From NCBI RefSeq assembly GCF_945859825.1, contig NZ_CAMAPC010000002.1:372001-436000 (forward strand): a DNA stretch of 64,000 nucleotides, given 5' to 3'. The notes beneath the pieces were generated by a model, which searched no databases, was not told where the DNA came from, and saw only the letters and a program-made list of their open reading frames with translations. The position numbers and the translations under genes were made by a program. Shown one piece after another: positions 1-8,318 of this stretch. Origin of the DNA: Pseudoalteromonas holothuriae (GTDB lineage Bacteria; Pseudomonadota; Gammaproteobacteria; Enterobacterales; Alteromonadaceae). How positions within the stretch are numbered: the first letter of the stretch is position 1; every line of letters begins with the position of its first letter.

Positions 1-64
1 AGCCAATATCTAGGCTTTAGACTCCGTTCTTTATTTTTTGAATAATCATTGTGCCTGTACTTTT

Positions 65-200
65 ATTAAAGCATTGATCATTTTATCGAGTTAACTGCGT
101 TAAAAATAGTTTATGCAGAATAATTTCATACCTAAATCTCTGTCAGGTTATTAAGCCATTTACCTGTCGTAATGTCAGAACATTTATTTCATGTAATTAG
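65..200 (+). repeat. Dispersed intergenic repeat, copy 1, core module
   Basis: This stretch matches, with scattered changes, segments at 14066-14183 and 52261-52412, and in reverse at 29703-29797. Shared blocks include GTTAAAAAT, a weak hairpin around TATGCAGAATAATTTCATA, a block near AAGCCATTTACCTGTCGTAA and an end near CATTTATTTCATGTAATT. It has no coding potential. The hairpin and the intergenic location of every copy suggest a non-autonomous mobile or structured repeat family. That is an inference from four copies in one window. Confidence 0.75.
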
Positions 201-300
201 GGGCTGTTGATCTTTGCTGTGTGTTTTTGCAGCAGTCATTCGGGTATTTTGGCAAGGCAGAACCTGCGTCGCATAGTTATTCTATGTAAGTCAGGTGATA
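197..300 (+). repeat. Dispersed repeat, copy 1, terminal module with inverted-repeat end
   Basis: It begins with TTAGGGGCTGTTGATCTTT (197-215), which is nearly the reverse complement of the right end of the 13980-14334 element. The following block (GTGTGTTTTTGCAGCAG, then a GGCAAGG and GTCGCA segment) matches 13999-14070. In this copy the module follows the core module, whereas at 13980-14334 it precedes it, so the modules are arranged differently. Confidence 0.6.
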
Positions 301-377
301 ACGTAGAAGTTGAGTGTTACTCGCTTTCAGTGAGTGTTAAGGCTAAGCGTATAGACTTGATCACGGTAATTTTAGGC

Positions 378-404
378 AAAAAAAAGCCCGCTAAAAAAGC
401 GGGC
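378..404 (-). terminator. Orphan rho-independent terminator, minus strand
   Basis: GCCCGC (386-391) and GCGGGC (399-404) form a perfect 6-bp GC stem around a 7-base loop. Read on the minus strand it is followed by a run of eight T. There is no T run in the plus direction, so it stops leftward transcription. No gene longer than about ten codons lies to its right on that strand, so the transcript it ends is unknown: a small RNA or a leader. Confidence 0.75.
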
Positions 405-472
405 AAAACAACAAGTTGAAGGAAGTAATCCAGGGAGTTGATAAATGGGCTTAGGTTTTATCCTTTGCGCAT

Positions 473-505
473 CTACCAAAAGTAATACGAAAAATCAGAA
501 ATCAT
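473..505 (-). other. Possible 10-codon aromatic-rich leader ORF
   Basis: Upstream of the orphan minus-strand terminator, an ATG at 505 opens a ten-codon ORF reading MISDFSYYFW before TAG. Five of the ten residues are Phe, Tyr or Trp, as might be expected of an attenuator leader for aromatic amino-acid genes. There is no convincing ribosome-binding site, and the next gene on this strand lies outside the window. The ORF may be chance. Confidence 0.2.
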
Positions 506-747
506 ATTACTAATAACTGTGCTTTGCATTGCTCATGCTGTTTGCTCAGTACAGGGTGTATATTAAAGTGGATTTTAAATTTGATCAAACTAGAAAAATT
601 TAACTTTCAAATAAAAAAAACTAATACCAAAGGTGTTTGCGTGATTTTATTTTTTGCTAAATCAAGTGTTATAAATTGTTATGACATTGTTTTAATTGAG
701 TTTTTATTTAAAGCTTATTTTCTGTAATTATTAGTTTATTTGTTGTT

Positions 748-764
748 AATTGGTATTACCAATT
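748..764. promoter_or_regulatory. 17-bp palindrome resembling a PdhR/LldR-type GntR operator
   Basis: AATTGGTATTACCAATT is a perfect 8-1-8 inverted repeat. It fits the ATTGGTNNNACCAAT pattern known for FCD-type GntR regulators such as PdhR. The same 17 bases recur at 40889-40905, also followed by GTATTT. The regulator is not encoded in the window, and the target gene here is uncertain (tolQ is 309 bases downstream). Confidence 0.5.
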
Positions 765-1072
765 AGTATTTGAGGGTTTATTCGTGATTTTTGCATAAAG
801 ACTATGATTTATGCAGTTACTAGTAATAAATAAGCACTTATAATTGGCTTTAAAATAAGGATACTAATCCTTTTGGATTAAAATGATAGGGTGATTTCAG
901 TGGGAGTTATGTTTTTACGCACTTTGTCGTCAAATAGCTGTAATTCATGGTAATGAGATTGTAAGCGCGGGCATGTGTGAGTAAACTAACTGAACCTTTA
1001 TAGTCGCTTATAGTCAATTGAGTGAAGTTGCAGGTAAAATAGCCAAAAAACAATCGTTAGGAGTATAATTAA

Positions 1073-1762
1073 GTGGAATCGGGACTCAATTTTATTGATC
1101 TTATTTTAAAAGCAAGTTTATTGGTACAGCTTGTGATGCTAACACTCGTTGGAATGTCGATTGCATCTTGGGCTATTATCTTTCAGCGTAAAGGTATAAT
1201 CGGTCGAGCCGTGATTGATGCAAGGGAATTTGAGAAAAAATTTTGGTCAGGAATGGACCTGAGTAAGTTGTATGGTGAATTAAGTACTAAGGTAACACAA
1301 GCGACTGGTTTAGAAGCAATGTTTATTGCAGGGTTTAAAGAATTTGCGCGTCATAAAAAGAGCAGTACCCCCTCTGCTGGTATGGTCATTGAAGGCACAC
1401 ATCGTTCAATGCGAGTTGCATTATCTCGAGAAGTAGAAAAATTAGAATCTGGTTTGTCTTTTTTAGCAACCGTTGGCTCAATTAGTCCTTACATTGGACT
1501 ATTTGGTACGGTTTGGGGGATTATGAATGCCTTCATCGCCTTAGGTGAAGTAAAACAAGCTACATTACAAATGGTTGCGCCTGGGATTGCCGAGGCTCTA
1601 ATTGCAACTGCGATGGGCTTGTTTGCCGCCATTCCAGCTGTTATTGCATATAATCGTTTTGCTAAGAATGTGGAAGTGGCTGAAACTCAGTATGTAAACT
1701 TTATGGAAGAGTTTTCTAATATTCTGCATCGTCAAGCCGCAAATACAGCAGAGGCCAAGTAA
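1073..1762 (+). CDS. tolQ: TolQ, Tol-Pal inner-membrane motor subunit
   Basis: 229 aa, the usual TolQ length. TolQ forms the inner-membrane ion-driven stator with TolR and energises TolA during outer-membrane constriction at division. A first membrane segment lies at about residues 15-36. The strongly conserved MotA/TolQ/ExbB block runs from about 130 to 200, including [19 protein letters not shown] and the [10 protein letters not shown] pore helix. The start is GTG, preceded by GGAG about 10 bases upstream. First gene of a six-gene operon; tolR begins 1 base after its stop. Confidence 0.97.
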   Translation: MESGLNFIDLILKASLLVQLVMLTLVGMSIASWAIIFQRKGIIGRAVIDAREFEKKFWSGMDLSKLYGELSTKVTQATGLEAMFIAGFKEFARHKKSSTPSAGMVIEGTHRSMRVALSREVEKLESGLSFLATVGSISPYIGLFGTVWGIMNAFIALGEVKQATLQMVAPGIAEALIATAMGLFAAIPAVIAYNRFAKNVEVAETQYVNFMEEFSNILHRQAANTAEAK

Positions 1763-1763
1763 C

Positions 1764-2189
1764 ATGTATGTGCGAAAAAAACGTCGCCAAGTTGCAGAGA
1801 TAAATGTAGTTCCTTACATAGATGTGATGTTAGTATTGCTGATCATCTTTATGGCCACCGCGCCTTTAATCACCCATGGTGTAAAAGTTGATTTACCTCA
1901 AATGCAAGAATCTGATTTGGTTGATACCAAAGATGCCCCGCCTATTATTGCCAGTATTGACTCTCAAGGCCGCTATTATGTGAGCGTAGGCACTGACCCT
2001 GAAGCGCCTATGGATGCAGTTGAAGTAGCAGCAATTATAAAGCTTAAATTACAACAAAACCCAGATACGCCTGTGATGATTAAAGGGTCTGGTAAGGTAT
2101 CATATCAAGAAGTACTGCTATTGATGGATTTTTTGAAAAATGCGGGTGTACCATCGGTTGGATTAATGACTAAGTCGTTTGAGGAATAA
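1764..2189 (+). CDS. tolR: TolR, Tol-Pal inner-membrane motor subunit
   Basis: 141 aa ExbD/TolR family. A basic cytoplasmic N terminus is followed by one membrane helix (about 17-38) containing Asp20, the equivalent of the proton-coupling Asp23 of E. coli TolR. The remainder is the periplasmic domain. It works with TolQ to transmit proton-motive force to TolA. Tightly packed with tolQ (1-base gap) and tolA (2-base gap), which points to translational coupling. Confidence 0.97.
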   Translation: MYVRKKRRQVAEINVVPYIDVMLVLLIIFMATAPLITHGVKVDLPQMQESDLVDTKDAPPIIASIDSQGRYYVSVGTDPEAPMDAVEVAAIIKLKLQQNPDTPVMIKGSGKVSYQEVLLLMDFLKNAGVPSVGLMTKSFEE

Positions 2190-2191
2190 CC

Positions 2192-3130
2192 ATGGACTCG
2201 TTACAAAGTGGATTATTAAAGTCTTTTCTATTGCATTTGGCCATTGGTGGTTTTTTGTTTGTAAGTGCTTCTTTTCAAACGCCAAGTCCTACAGTGATGA
2301 AAGTTACGCTCAATGTCCCTGACACTGAGCAATCTGAAAAAATAGTATCAGCAATTGCTGTTGACCAAAATGCGGTTGAAGAGAAAATTGCTGAACTCAA
2401 GCAAAAAGAAAATGCACACAAAGCAGCAGAAGAAAAACGTATCCGTGATTTAGAACGTCGAGCTGTGCAAGCGAGGAAAGAGCGTGAATCTGAAGCTCGC
2501 AGAATTAAAACGCTAGAACGACAACGCGCCGCTAAAGAGGAAGAGAAACGTCAAGCAGAGGCCCAGGCTAAAAAAGCGCGAGCAATAGAGAAAAAACAAC
2601 GTGAGCAAGCTCAAAAAGCGAAGCAAGAGACGGTAGCCGCTGAGCAAGCAGCCAAAGCAGCATCTGCTAAACGCAAAGCAGAAGAGGATGCGTTACGCAA
2701 AGCTGAACAAGCGCGTAAGCGCCGTGAAGCACAAGAGAAACGCAAGGCTGAAGAAGCTGAGCAAGCACGGCAAAAAGCATTAGAAGAGAAAATGCTTCAA
2801 GAGCAACTGGCTAAAGAGCAAGCCGCGCGCTCGAGGGTTCGCCAGCAACAGGTATTGACTGAAGTCGAAAAGTATCAGGCGTTGATAACACAACGTATTC
2901 AGCAAAACCTTTTAACAGATGAAAAAATGCGTGGTAAAGCTTGCACAGTGAATATTCGCTTGGCGTTTAACGGTCTGGTTACCAGTGTCACGTCCCTTGG
3001 TGGTGATAAGCTCGTGTGTGATGCAGCTTTGCGAGCTGTTAGAATGGCTGATACGTTACCGGTTTCAAAAGAAAAAGATGTATTTGAAAAGCTCAAAAAC
3101 ATTAATCTAACAATTAAACCTAATTTATAA
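2192..3130 (+). CDS. tolA: TolA, periplasm-spanning Tol-Pal protein
   Basis: 312 aa. A single N-terminal membrane anchor lies at about residues 8-27. A long Ala/Glu/Lys/Arg-rich helical domain (about 60-215) spans the periplasm. The globular C-terminal domain (about 220-312) contains two cysteines (in KACTVNI and LVCDAAL) placed as in TolA domain III, which contacts Pal and TolB. The helical repeat makes this stretch unusually rich in GCA/AAA/GAA codons, which reflects composition and not transfer. Confidence 0.95.
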   Translation: MDSLQSGLLKSFLLHLAIGGFLFVSASFQTPSPTVMKVTLNVPDTEQSEKIVSAIAVDQNAVEEKIAELKQKENAHKAAEEKRIRDLERRAVQARKERESEARRIKTLERQRAAKEEEKRQAEAQAKKARAIEKKQREQAQKAKQETVAAEQAAKAASAKRKAEEDALRKAEQARKRREAQEKRKAEEAEQARQKALEEKMLQEQLAKEQAARSRVRQQQVLTEVEKYQALITQRIQQNLLTDEKMRGKACTVNIRLAFNGLVTSVTSLGGDKLVCDAALRAVRMADTLPVSKEKDVFEKLKNINLTIKPNL

Positions 3131-3139
3131 AGGAAACTC

Positions 3140-4495
3140 ATGTTTAACCGACTGAAAACCTTGTTAATCATAGTTGCTTTTGGCTTGCAAGGAGTGGCAA
3201 ACGCTGCACTTGAAATAGTCATAACAGAAGGCATTGATAGTGCACGCCCAATTGCGGTAGTGCCGTTTCAATATAATGGTGTTGGTCAAATACCGTCTCA
3301 GTTAAGTGAGGTAATTGCGGCCGATTTAATGCGCAGTGGTAAGTTTAAGCCATTAGCTTTGGCTGATATGCCGCAAATGCCCACCAGTGACGAAGACGTT
3401 GATTATAATGCATGGGTAAATAAGGGGGTTGAGGCAATTATTGTGGGTTCGGTTGAGCAACAGCCTGGTGGTCGATACTTGGTCAAGTATGAGCTCATTG
3501 ATGTTATTCGCGCGCAAATTACCGGCGGAGAAACGCGCATGATGTCCAACGGTCAATTAATGAAAAGCCAAGACCATATCCAAGAGGCCAGGCAAAGTAT
3601 CATCACCAGTGATGGTTTTAGGCGCTATGCACACCAAATTAGTGATGTTGTATATGAGTCACTCACTGGCGAAAGAGGTGCATTTCGTACCAAAATTGCT
3701 TATGTGATTGTGCGTGATGAGCAAGAAAAACCTTATCAATTAGTGGTTGCTGATTACGATGGCTACAATGAACAAGTTTTACTGCGCTCGAAAGAGCCTT
3801 TAATGTCACCAGCATGGTCTCCAGATGGTAATAAACTAGCCTATGTTACTTTTGAAAATCGTCAGTCTCAAATCATTGTTCAAGACCTTTATACTGGCAA
3901 AAGAGAGATTCTAACTAGCTTTCCTGGTATTAATGGTGCTCCGCAATTTTCACCTGATGGCACAAAGCTGTTAATTGTACTTTCTAAAGATGCAGGTGGT
4001 GCTACCGAGGTGTATGTTATGGACCTTAAAAGCAAACAAACGAGACGCTTAACCAAGCACCGCAGCATTGATACTGAGCCATCGTGGCACCCAAATGGTA
4101 AAGAAATTGTCTATACGTCTGAAAGGGGTGGTAATGCCCAGATATATAAGTTAAATTTACAAACAGGTAGGTCAAGACGTGTAACGTTTGACGGTGATAT
4201 GAATTTGGCAGGCTCTATTACACCTGACGGACAGCAGTTGGTTATGGTAAATAGAACGCTCGGTAAATATCATATTGCAAAAAAAGAATTAACATCAGGG
4301 CTATTTCAAGTATTAACGAGAACACGTTTAGACGAGTCTCCTAGTATTGCACCAAATGGTTCTATGATCATTTATAGTACGCTACATAATAATAAGCAGG
4401 TTTTAGCTTTAGTGTCTATGGATGGTCGTTTTAAAGCGCGACTTCCCGTGTCACAAGGGCAAGTAAAAGCTCCGGCATGGTCGCCATTTTTATAA
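3140..4495 (+). CDS. tolB: TolB, periplasmic Tol-Pal beta-propeller
   Basis: 451 aa. A Sec signal peptide is visible (about 1-22, ending GVANA). An alpha/beta N-terminal domain (about 25-170) is followed by a propeller built of repeated PAWSPDG, PQFSPDG, PSWHPNG and TPDGQQ motifs, ending PAWSPFL. TolB shuttles between Pal and TolA in the periplasm. It lies 9 bases after tolA and 41 before pal. Start chosen by the signal peptide and an AAGGAAA box. Confidence 0.97.
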   Translation: MFNRLKTLLIIVAFGLQGVANAALEIVITEGIDSARPIAVVPFQYNGVGQIPSQLSEVIAADLMRSGKFKPLALADMPQMPTSDEDVDYNAWVNKGVEAIIVGSVEQQPGGRYLVKYELIDVIRAQITGGETRMMSNGQLMKSQDHIQEARQSIITSDGFRRYAHQISDVVYESLTGERGAFRTKIAYVIVRDEQEKPYQLVVADYDGYNEQVLLRSKEPLMSPAWSPDGNKLAYVTFENRQSQIIVQDLYTGKREILTSFPGINGAPQFSPDGTKLLIVLSKDAGGATEVYVMDLKSKQTRRLTKHRSIDTEPSWHPNGKEIVYTSERGGNAQIYKLNLQTGRSRRVTFDGDMNLAGSITPDGQQLVMVNRTLGKYHIAKKELTSGLFQVLTRTRLDESPSIAPNGSMIIYSTLHNNKQVLALVSMDGRFKARLPVSQGQVKAPAWSPFL

Positions 4496-4536
4496 TAACT
4501 TTGCTGATTTGAATTTTATAAATAGGAATATACTCG

Positions 4537-5073
4537 ATGCAACTTAACAAAACTTTAAAAGCGCTATTGGTGGCTCTACCAGTAATGACGCTAGCGGCAT
4601 GTAGCTCTTCTTCAAGTGTTGATGAAGGTGCAGCAAATGAAAGCAATCAGGCTGCAACTAATGATACGAATAATCAGGTAGATGTAAATACAATTTCTCG
4701 TGAAAAATCAGCAGAAGAAAAGTTACGTGAAAAATACGACGCATTGCGTCAAGAGCAAGTTATTTATTTCGATTTTGATAAGTCGACGATTCAAAGCCAG
4801 TATTCTGAACTTTTACAAGCTCACGCTGATTTCTTGGTGAAAAACCCGAGCGTTAAAGTATTAATCGAAGGCCATGCAGATGAGCGTGGTACACCAGAGT
4901 ATAATATCGCGCTGGGCGAGAGCCGTGGTAAAGCAGTGGCTAAGTATATGCAAAGCTTAGGTGTATCTGATAGCCAAATCTCAGTAGTGAGCTATGGTGA
5001 AGAGAAACCAATGGTTAAGTCACGTACGGAAGAAGCGTTTGCTAAAAACCGTCGCGCGGTGCTTGTATACTAA
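4537..5073 (+). CDS. pal: Pal, peptidoglycan-associated outer-membrane lipoprotein
   Basis: 178 aa. The signal peptide ends in a lipobox LAAC (Cys22), so the protein is lipidated and outer-membrane bound. A Ser/Asn/Asp-rich linker (about 23-65) precedes an OmpA-like peptidoglycan-binding domain with YFDFDKS, the IEGHADERGTPEYN motif and the closing KNRRAVL. It anchors the outer membrane to the wall and is bound by TolA and TolB. Fifth gene of the tol operon. Confidence 0.97.
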   Translation: MQLNKTLKALLVALPVMTLAACSSSSSVDEGAANESNQAATNDTNNQVDVNTISREKSAEEKLREKYDALRQEQVIYFDFDKSTIQSQYSELLQAHADFLVKNPSVKVLIEGHADERGTPEYNIALGESRGKAVAKYMQSLGVSDSQISVVSYGEEKPMVKSRTEEAFAKNRRAVLVY

Positions 5074-5089
5074 TTAAGTAAGAGAGATT

Positions 5090-5848
5090 ATGAAGCCGAA
5101 TACTGTTTTGGCAGCTCTACTGTTACTAAGCGGGAGCACCCAAGTTTGGGCTGCTCCCGCGCCTGTTTCTGAAGCTGCAAATAACCCAAACTCCGGGTCT
5201 GTAGAGCAACGTATTGCGCAATTAGAGCGCATGATGAAAACACGGAACCTGTTACAAATAGAACTGCAACAACAGCTCAACTTATTGCAAGACGAAGTCA
5301 GCCAAGTGAGAGGCGTTACTGAAGAGCAAAGCTATAAGCTTGAAAAAGTACTTCAGCGCCAGCGTGAGCTATATCAAGAAATAGAGAATCGTGTATCAAA
5401 GGTGTATGAACAAACAAGTACCGCATCAGTTTCTCCTGCCGAAGTCGATGCAACACAAGCAATAAGTAGTAACTTGTCTGAGAATGAAGCATATGACCGC
5501 GCTGTTGCGTTAATTATGCAAGACAAGCGCTATGATGCAGCAATCCCAGAGTTTCAAAGCTTTTTAACAACGTTTCCGCAATCAGTTTATATACCTAATG
5601 CACATTATTGGTTAGGGCAGCTATTATCTATTAAAAATGATGACGGCAATGCATTAGTGCATTTTAAAATGGTGGTTGAACAGTTTCCAGATTCAAACAA
5701 GCGTCCTGATGCAATGTTAAAATTAGGCGCGTTGTATGAAAAGCAAGAAAAGTTAGATTTAGCAAAGCAAATTTTGAATACATTGATCTCAGAATACCCG
5801 AGTACAACCGCAGCTAAATTAGCCACAGAACGTCTTGCAAAGATCTAA
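5090..5848 (+). CDS. cpoB: CpoB (YbgF), Tol-associated division coordinator
   Basis: 252 aa. Signal peptide (about 1-21, ending VWAAP), then a coiled-coil trimerisation segment (about 40-100) and a C-terminal TPR domain (about 130-250) with helix pairs such as YDRAVALIMQDKRYDAAI and DAMLKLGALYEKQ. In E. coli CpoB binds TolA and couples Tol to PBP1B during constriction. Last gene of the operon, 16 bases after pal. No strong terminator was seen before the tRNA array. Confidence 0.93.
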   Translation: MKPNTVLAALLLLSGSTQVWAAPAPVSEAANNPNSGSVEQRIAQLERMMKTRNLLQIELQQQLNLLQDEVSQVRGVTEEQSYKLEKVLQRQRELYQEIENRVSKVYEQTSTASVSPAEVDATQAISSNLSENEAYDRAVALIMQDKRYDAAIPEFQSFLTTFPQSVYIPNAHYWLGQLLSIKNDDGNALVHFKMVVEQFPDSNKRPDAMLKLGALYEKQEKLDLAKQILNTLISEYPSTTAAKLATERLAKI

Positions 5849-5924
5849 AAAGCATGATTTTTTGCCACAATGGTTTAAAATTAGGCGCTTAGACAGAAAA
5901 ACTGAAAAAAACTACGTATTTCAG

Positions 5925-5952
5925 TTGCACTCATTTTTTAAATAAGTATTAT
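5925..5952 (+). promoter_or_regulatory. Promoter of the tRNA-Lys array
   Basis: TTGCAC (5925-5930) and TATTAT (5947-5952), 16 bases apart, lie 49 bases before the first tRNA. The following discriminator AAGCGCCCGC is GC-rich, as is typical of stringently controlled stable-RNA promoters. Assigned by eye. Confidence 0.6.
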
Positions 5953-6000
5953 AAGCGCCCGCAGCAGGGGAATGGTTCAGACCAAACTGCTGCACTAAGT

Positions 6001-6076
6001 GGGTCATTAGCTCAGTTGGTAGAGCAGTGGACTTTTAATCCATTGGTCGATGGTTCAAGTCCATCATGACCCACCA
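6001..6076 (+). tRNA. tRNA-Lys (UUU), copy 1
   Basis: 76 nt with encoded CCA. The 7-bp acceptor stem GGGTCAT/ATGACCC, D arm, anticodon loop CTTTTAA (anticodon TTT) and T arm GGTTCAAGTCC are all intact. First of five identical copies in a tandem array, probably transcribed as one precursor. Confidence 0.98.
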
Positions 6077-6101
6077 CTTAGTTTGTAAATGTTATCCGAG
6101 C

Positions 6102-6177
6102 GGGTCATTAGCTCAGTTGGTAGAGCAGTGGACTTTTAATCCATTGGTCGATGGTTCAAGTCCATCATGACCCACCA
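6102..6177 (+). tRNA. tRNA-Lys (UUU), copy 2
   Basis: Identical in sequence to the copy at 6001. Separated from it by a 25-base spacer ending GAGC. CCA encoded. Confidence 0.98.
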
Positions 6178-6197
6178 TTTACATTATTGCATTGAGC

Positions 6198-6273
6198 GGG
6201 TCATTAGCTCAGTTGGTAGAGCAGTGGACTTTTAATCCATTGGTCGATGGTTCAAGTCCATCATGACCCACCA
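6198..6273 (+). tRNA. tRNA-Lys (UUU), copy 3
   Basis: Identical to the other array members. Preceded by a 20-base spacer ending TTGAGC and followed by one ending AGAGC. Confidence 0.98.
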
Positions 6274-6301
6274 GCAATGCAATGTTTAGGATAACAAGAG
6301 C

Positions 6302-6377
6302 GGGTCATTAGCTCAGTTGGTAGAGCAGTGGACTTTTAATCCATTGGTCGATGGTTCAAGTCCATCATGACCCACCA
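6302..6377 (+). tRNA. tRNA-Lys (UUU), copy 4
   Basis: Identical to the other array members. It is followed by an AT-rich spacer and then the tRNA-like element at 6404, not by another normal tRNA. Confidence 0.98.
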
Positions 6378-6403
6378 TTTAAAAAATTTATTCGGTATAT
6401 AGA

Positions 6404-6530
6404 GCCGGTCATTAGCTCAGTTGGGTGAGCAACAACCGAAACAACGTTTCGCAGTGTTGAGAACGCGAGTCAGGACGACGAGCCGGTCCCAAGCTTCAGG
6501 ATGAACCTAATGGCAGTAAAACTCGTGAGC
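6404..6530 (+). other. tRNA-like element of unknown identity inside the tRNA-Lys array
   Basis: It opens like a tRNA: GCCGGTCATTAGCTCAG keeps the array tRNA's 5' half with two acceptor changes, and GCTCA-GTTGGG-TGAGC forms a D-arm-like hairpin. It then departs completely. There is no anticodon arm, T arm or CCA. Instead a hairpin CGAAAC-AAC-GTTTCG and about 90 bases of unrelated sequence follow, including a second GCCGGTC at about 6482-6488, before the fifth real tRNA. It may be a broken tRNA with an insertion, or a structured RNA co-processed with the array. I do not recognise it. Confidence 0.5.
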
Positions 6531-6606
6531 GGGTCATTAGCTCAGTTGGTAGAGCAGTGGACTTTTAATCCATTGGTCGATGGTTCAAGTCCATCATGAC
6601 CCACCA
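6531..6606 (+). tRNA. tRNA-Lys (UUU), copy 5
   Basis: Identical to copies 1-4 and complete with CCA. It is separated from copy 4 by 153 bases holding the tRNA-like element. No clear intrinsic terminator follows. Confidence 0.98.
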
Positions 6607-6670
6607 TCTCTAAGTCTTCCTTTCTAAAATTCTTAATTATTCCTTCTTATCTCTGTCATTTAGTTAGTCT

Positions 6671-6704
6671 TTGACTAGGATTGTTGCGCTCATTTACGTA
6701 TAAT
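6671..6704 (+). promoter_or_regulatory. Candidate nadA promoter
   Basis: A perfect TATAAT (6699-6704) lies just before nadA. The best -35 is TTGACT (6671-6676), but the 22-base gap is longer than ideal, so the -35 is doubtful. Transcription from this -10 would start near 6711, which favours the downstream ATG (6743) as the nadA start. Confidence 0.45.
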
Positions 6705-6742
6705 TCGCAGCAATTATGCAATGTGACTATAGTGGTCGAGAA

Positions 6743-7783
6743 ATGAGTTTAGCTGAACAAATCATGCCTGAGGATTATATCTTTCCTCCTAAGCCTGCGC
6801 CTTTATCTGATGATGAGAAGTCTGACTACAAAGCGCGCATTAAATCGTTGTTGAAAGAGAAAAACGCGGTTTTGGTGGCCCATTATTATACCGACCCAGA
6901 AATTCAAGCTTTGGCTGAAGAAACGGGTGGTTGTGTGGCCGACTCGTTAGAAATGGCGCGTTTTGGTGCAAAACATGATGCAGATATCATTGTTGTTGCT
7001 GGCGTGCGTTTTATGGGAGAGACGTCAAAAATCTTAACGCCTAACAAGAGTGTGGTTATGCCAACATTGGCTGCAACTTGTTCGTTAGACGTAGGTTGTC
7101 CGATTGACGAGTTTTCTGCATTTTGTGATCAACACCCTGATAGGAAAGTTGTGGTATACGCTAATACCTCTACTGCCGTTAAAGCGCGAGCAGATTGGAT
7201 TGTAACCTCTTCATGTGCATTAGAAATAGTTGAGCACCTAGATGAGCAAGGCGATAAGATCATTTGGGGCCCAGATAAACATCTTGGTTCTTATATCCAA
7301 AAGCAAACGGGTGCAGATATGATCATGTGGAATGGTGCTTGTATCGTACATGATGAGTTTAAAACTAAAGCACTGCAAGATATGAAAGCACTGCATCCTG
7401 ATGCGGCTGTGTTGGTGCATCCTGAGTCTCCTGCTGAGATTGTGGAGCTTGCTGATAGTGTTGGTTCTACCAGTCAGTTGATTAAAGCTGCACAAACAAT
7501 GGATAACCAAAAGTTTATTGTGGCAACAGATAGAGGCATTTTTTATAAGATGCAGCAGTTGTGCCCTGAAAAGGAGTTCTTTGAAGCGCCAACGGCAGGA
7601 GAAGGCGCAACTTGTAAAAGTTGTGCACATTGCCCATGGATGGCAATGAATGGCCTTAAGGCGATAGAAGAAGCATTGATAGACCCACAAGGTAAAGAAG
7701 TATTTGTTGATATGGATTTACGAGATGGGGCATTACGTTCTTTAAACCGAATGCTAGATTTTTCAGCAAGTTTGCAAAAGTAG
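6743..7783 (+). CDS. nadA: Quinolinate synthase NadA
   Basis: NadA condenses iminoaspartate with dihydroxyacetone phosphate to quinolinate for NAD synthesis, using an oxygen-sensitive 4Fe-4S cluster. The reading frame opens at 6716, but that ATG would leave almost no leader behind the TATAAT at 6699. The ATG at 6743 ([12 protein letters not shown], 346 aa) fits the family length better. Conserved blocks include [28 protein letters not shown], the HPESP segment and a C-terminal [10 protein letters not shown]. The cluster-ligand cysteines appear present. Single-gene unit between tRNA genes. Confidence 0.95.
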   Translation: MSLAEQIMPEDYIFPPKPAPLSDDEKSDYKARIKSLLKEKNAVLVAHYYTDPEIQALAEETGGCVADSLEMARFGAKHDADIIVVAGVRFMGETSKILTPNKSVVMPTLAATCSLDVGCPIDEFSAFCDQHPDRKVVVYANTSTAVKARADWIVTSSCALEIVEHLDEQGDKIIWGPDKHLGSYIQKQTGADMIMWNGACIVHDEFKTKALQDMKALHPDAAVLVHPESPAEIVELADSVGSTSQLIKAAQTMDNQKFIVATDRGIFYKMQQLCPEKEFFEAPTAGEGATCKSCAHCPWMAMNGLKAIEEALIDPQGKEVFVDMDLRDGALRSLNRMLDFSASLQK

Positions 7784-7826
7784 TGCTCGATAGTTGAGCA
7801 ACTGGTTGATTTAAGCCAAAAACTAC

Positions 7827-7855
7827 TTGCTAAAGTGCGTTGCTTTTCATAGTAT
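7827..7855 (+). promoter_or_regulatory. Promoter of tRNA-Ser
   Basis: TTGCTA (7827-7832), a 17-base spacer and TAGTAT (7850-7855), followed by the GC-rich discriminator TAGCCCCGC, lie 23 bases before the tRNA. Confidence 0.55.
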
Positions 7856-7878
7856 TAGCCCCGCACTTTAAGTGCGAC

Positions 7879-8318
<440 letters not shown>

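Larger units (their letters stand above)
406..1072. other. Gene-free stretch upstream of tolQ
   Basis: No supported coding region. The short plus-strand ORFs here have low-complexity AT-rich translations and no recognisable start context. ybgC, which precedes tolQ in Escherichia coli, is absent. The stretch holds a 17-bp palindrome at 748-764 and, near its right end, a ribosome-binding site (GGAG about 1060-1063) for tolQ. The tolQ promoter could not be pinned down. Confidence 0.6.

Noticed and set aside
207..727. Two plus-strand ORFs of about 70 codons.
   Set aside because: They lie in repeat modules and AT-rich DNA, have no RBS and no recognisable domain.
2192..3130. Strong codon and composition bias suggesting horizontal transfer.
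   Set aside because: It is explained by the Ala/Lys/Glu-rich helical domain of TolA within an ordinary tol operon.
6001..6606. Regular 76-base repeats with short spacers, resembling a CRISPR array.
   Set aside because: The repeats fold as complete tRNA-Lys genes with CCA ends, and there are no cas genes.
7238..7690. A 150-codon minus-strand ORF.
   Set aside because: It is entirely antisense to nadA, whose conserved motifs prove the other strand codes.
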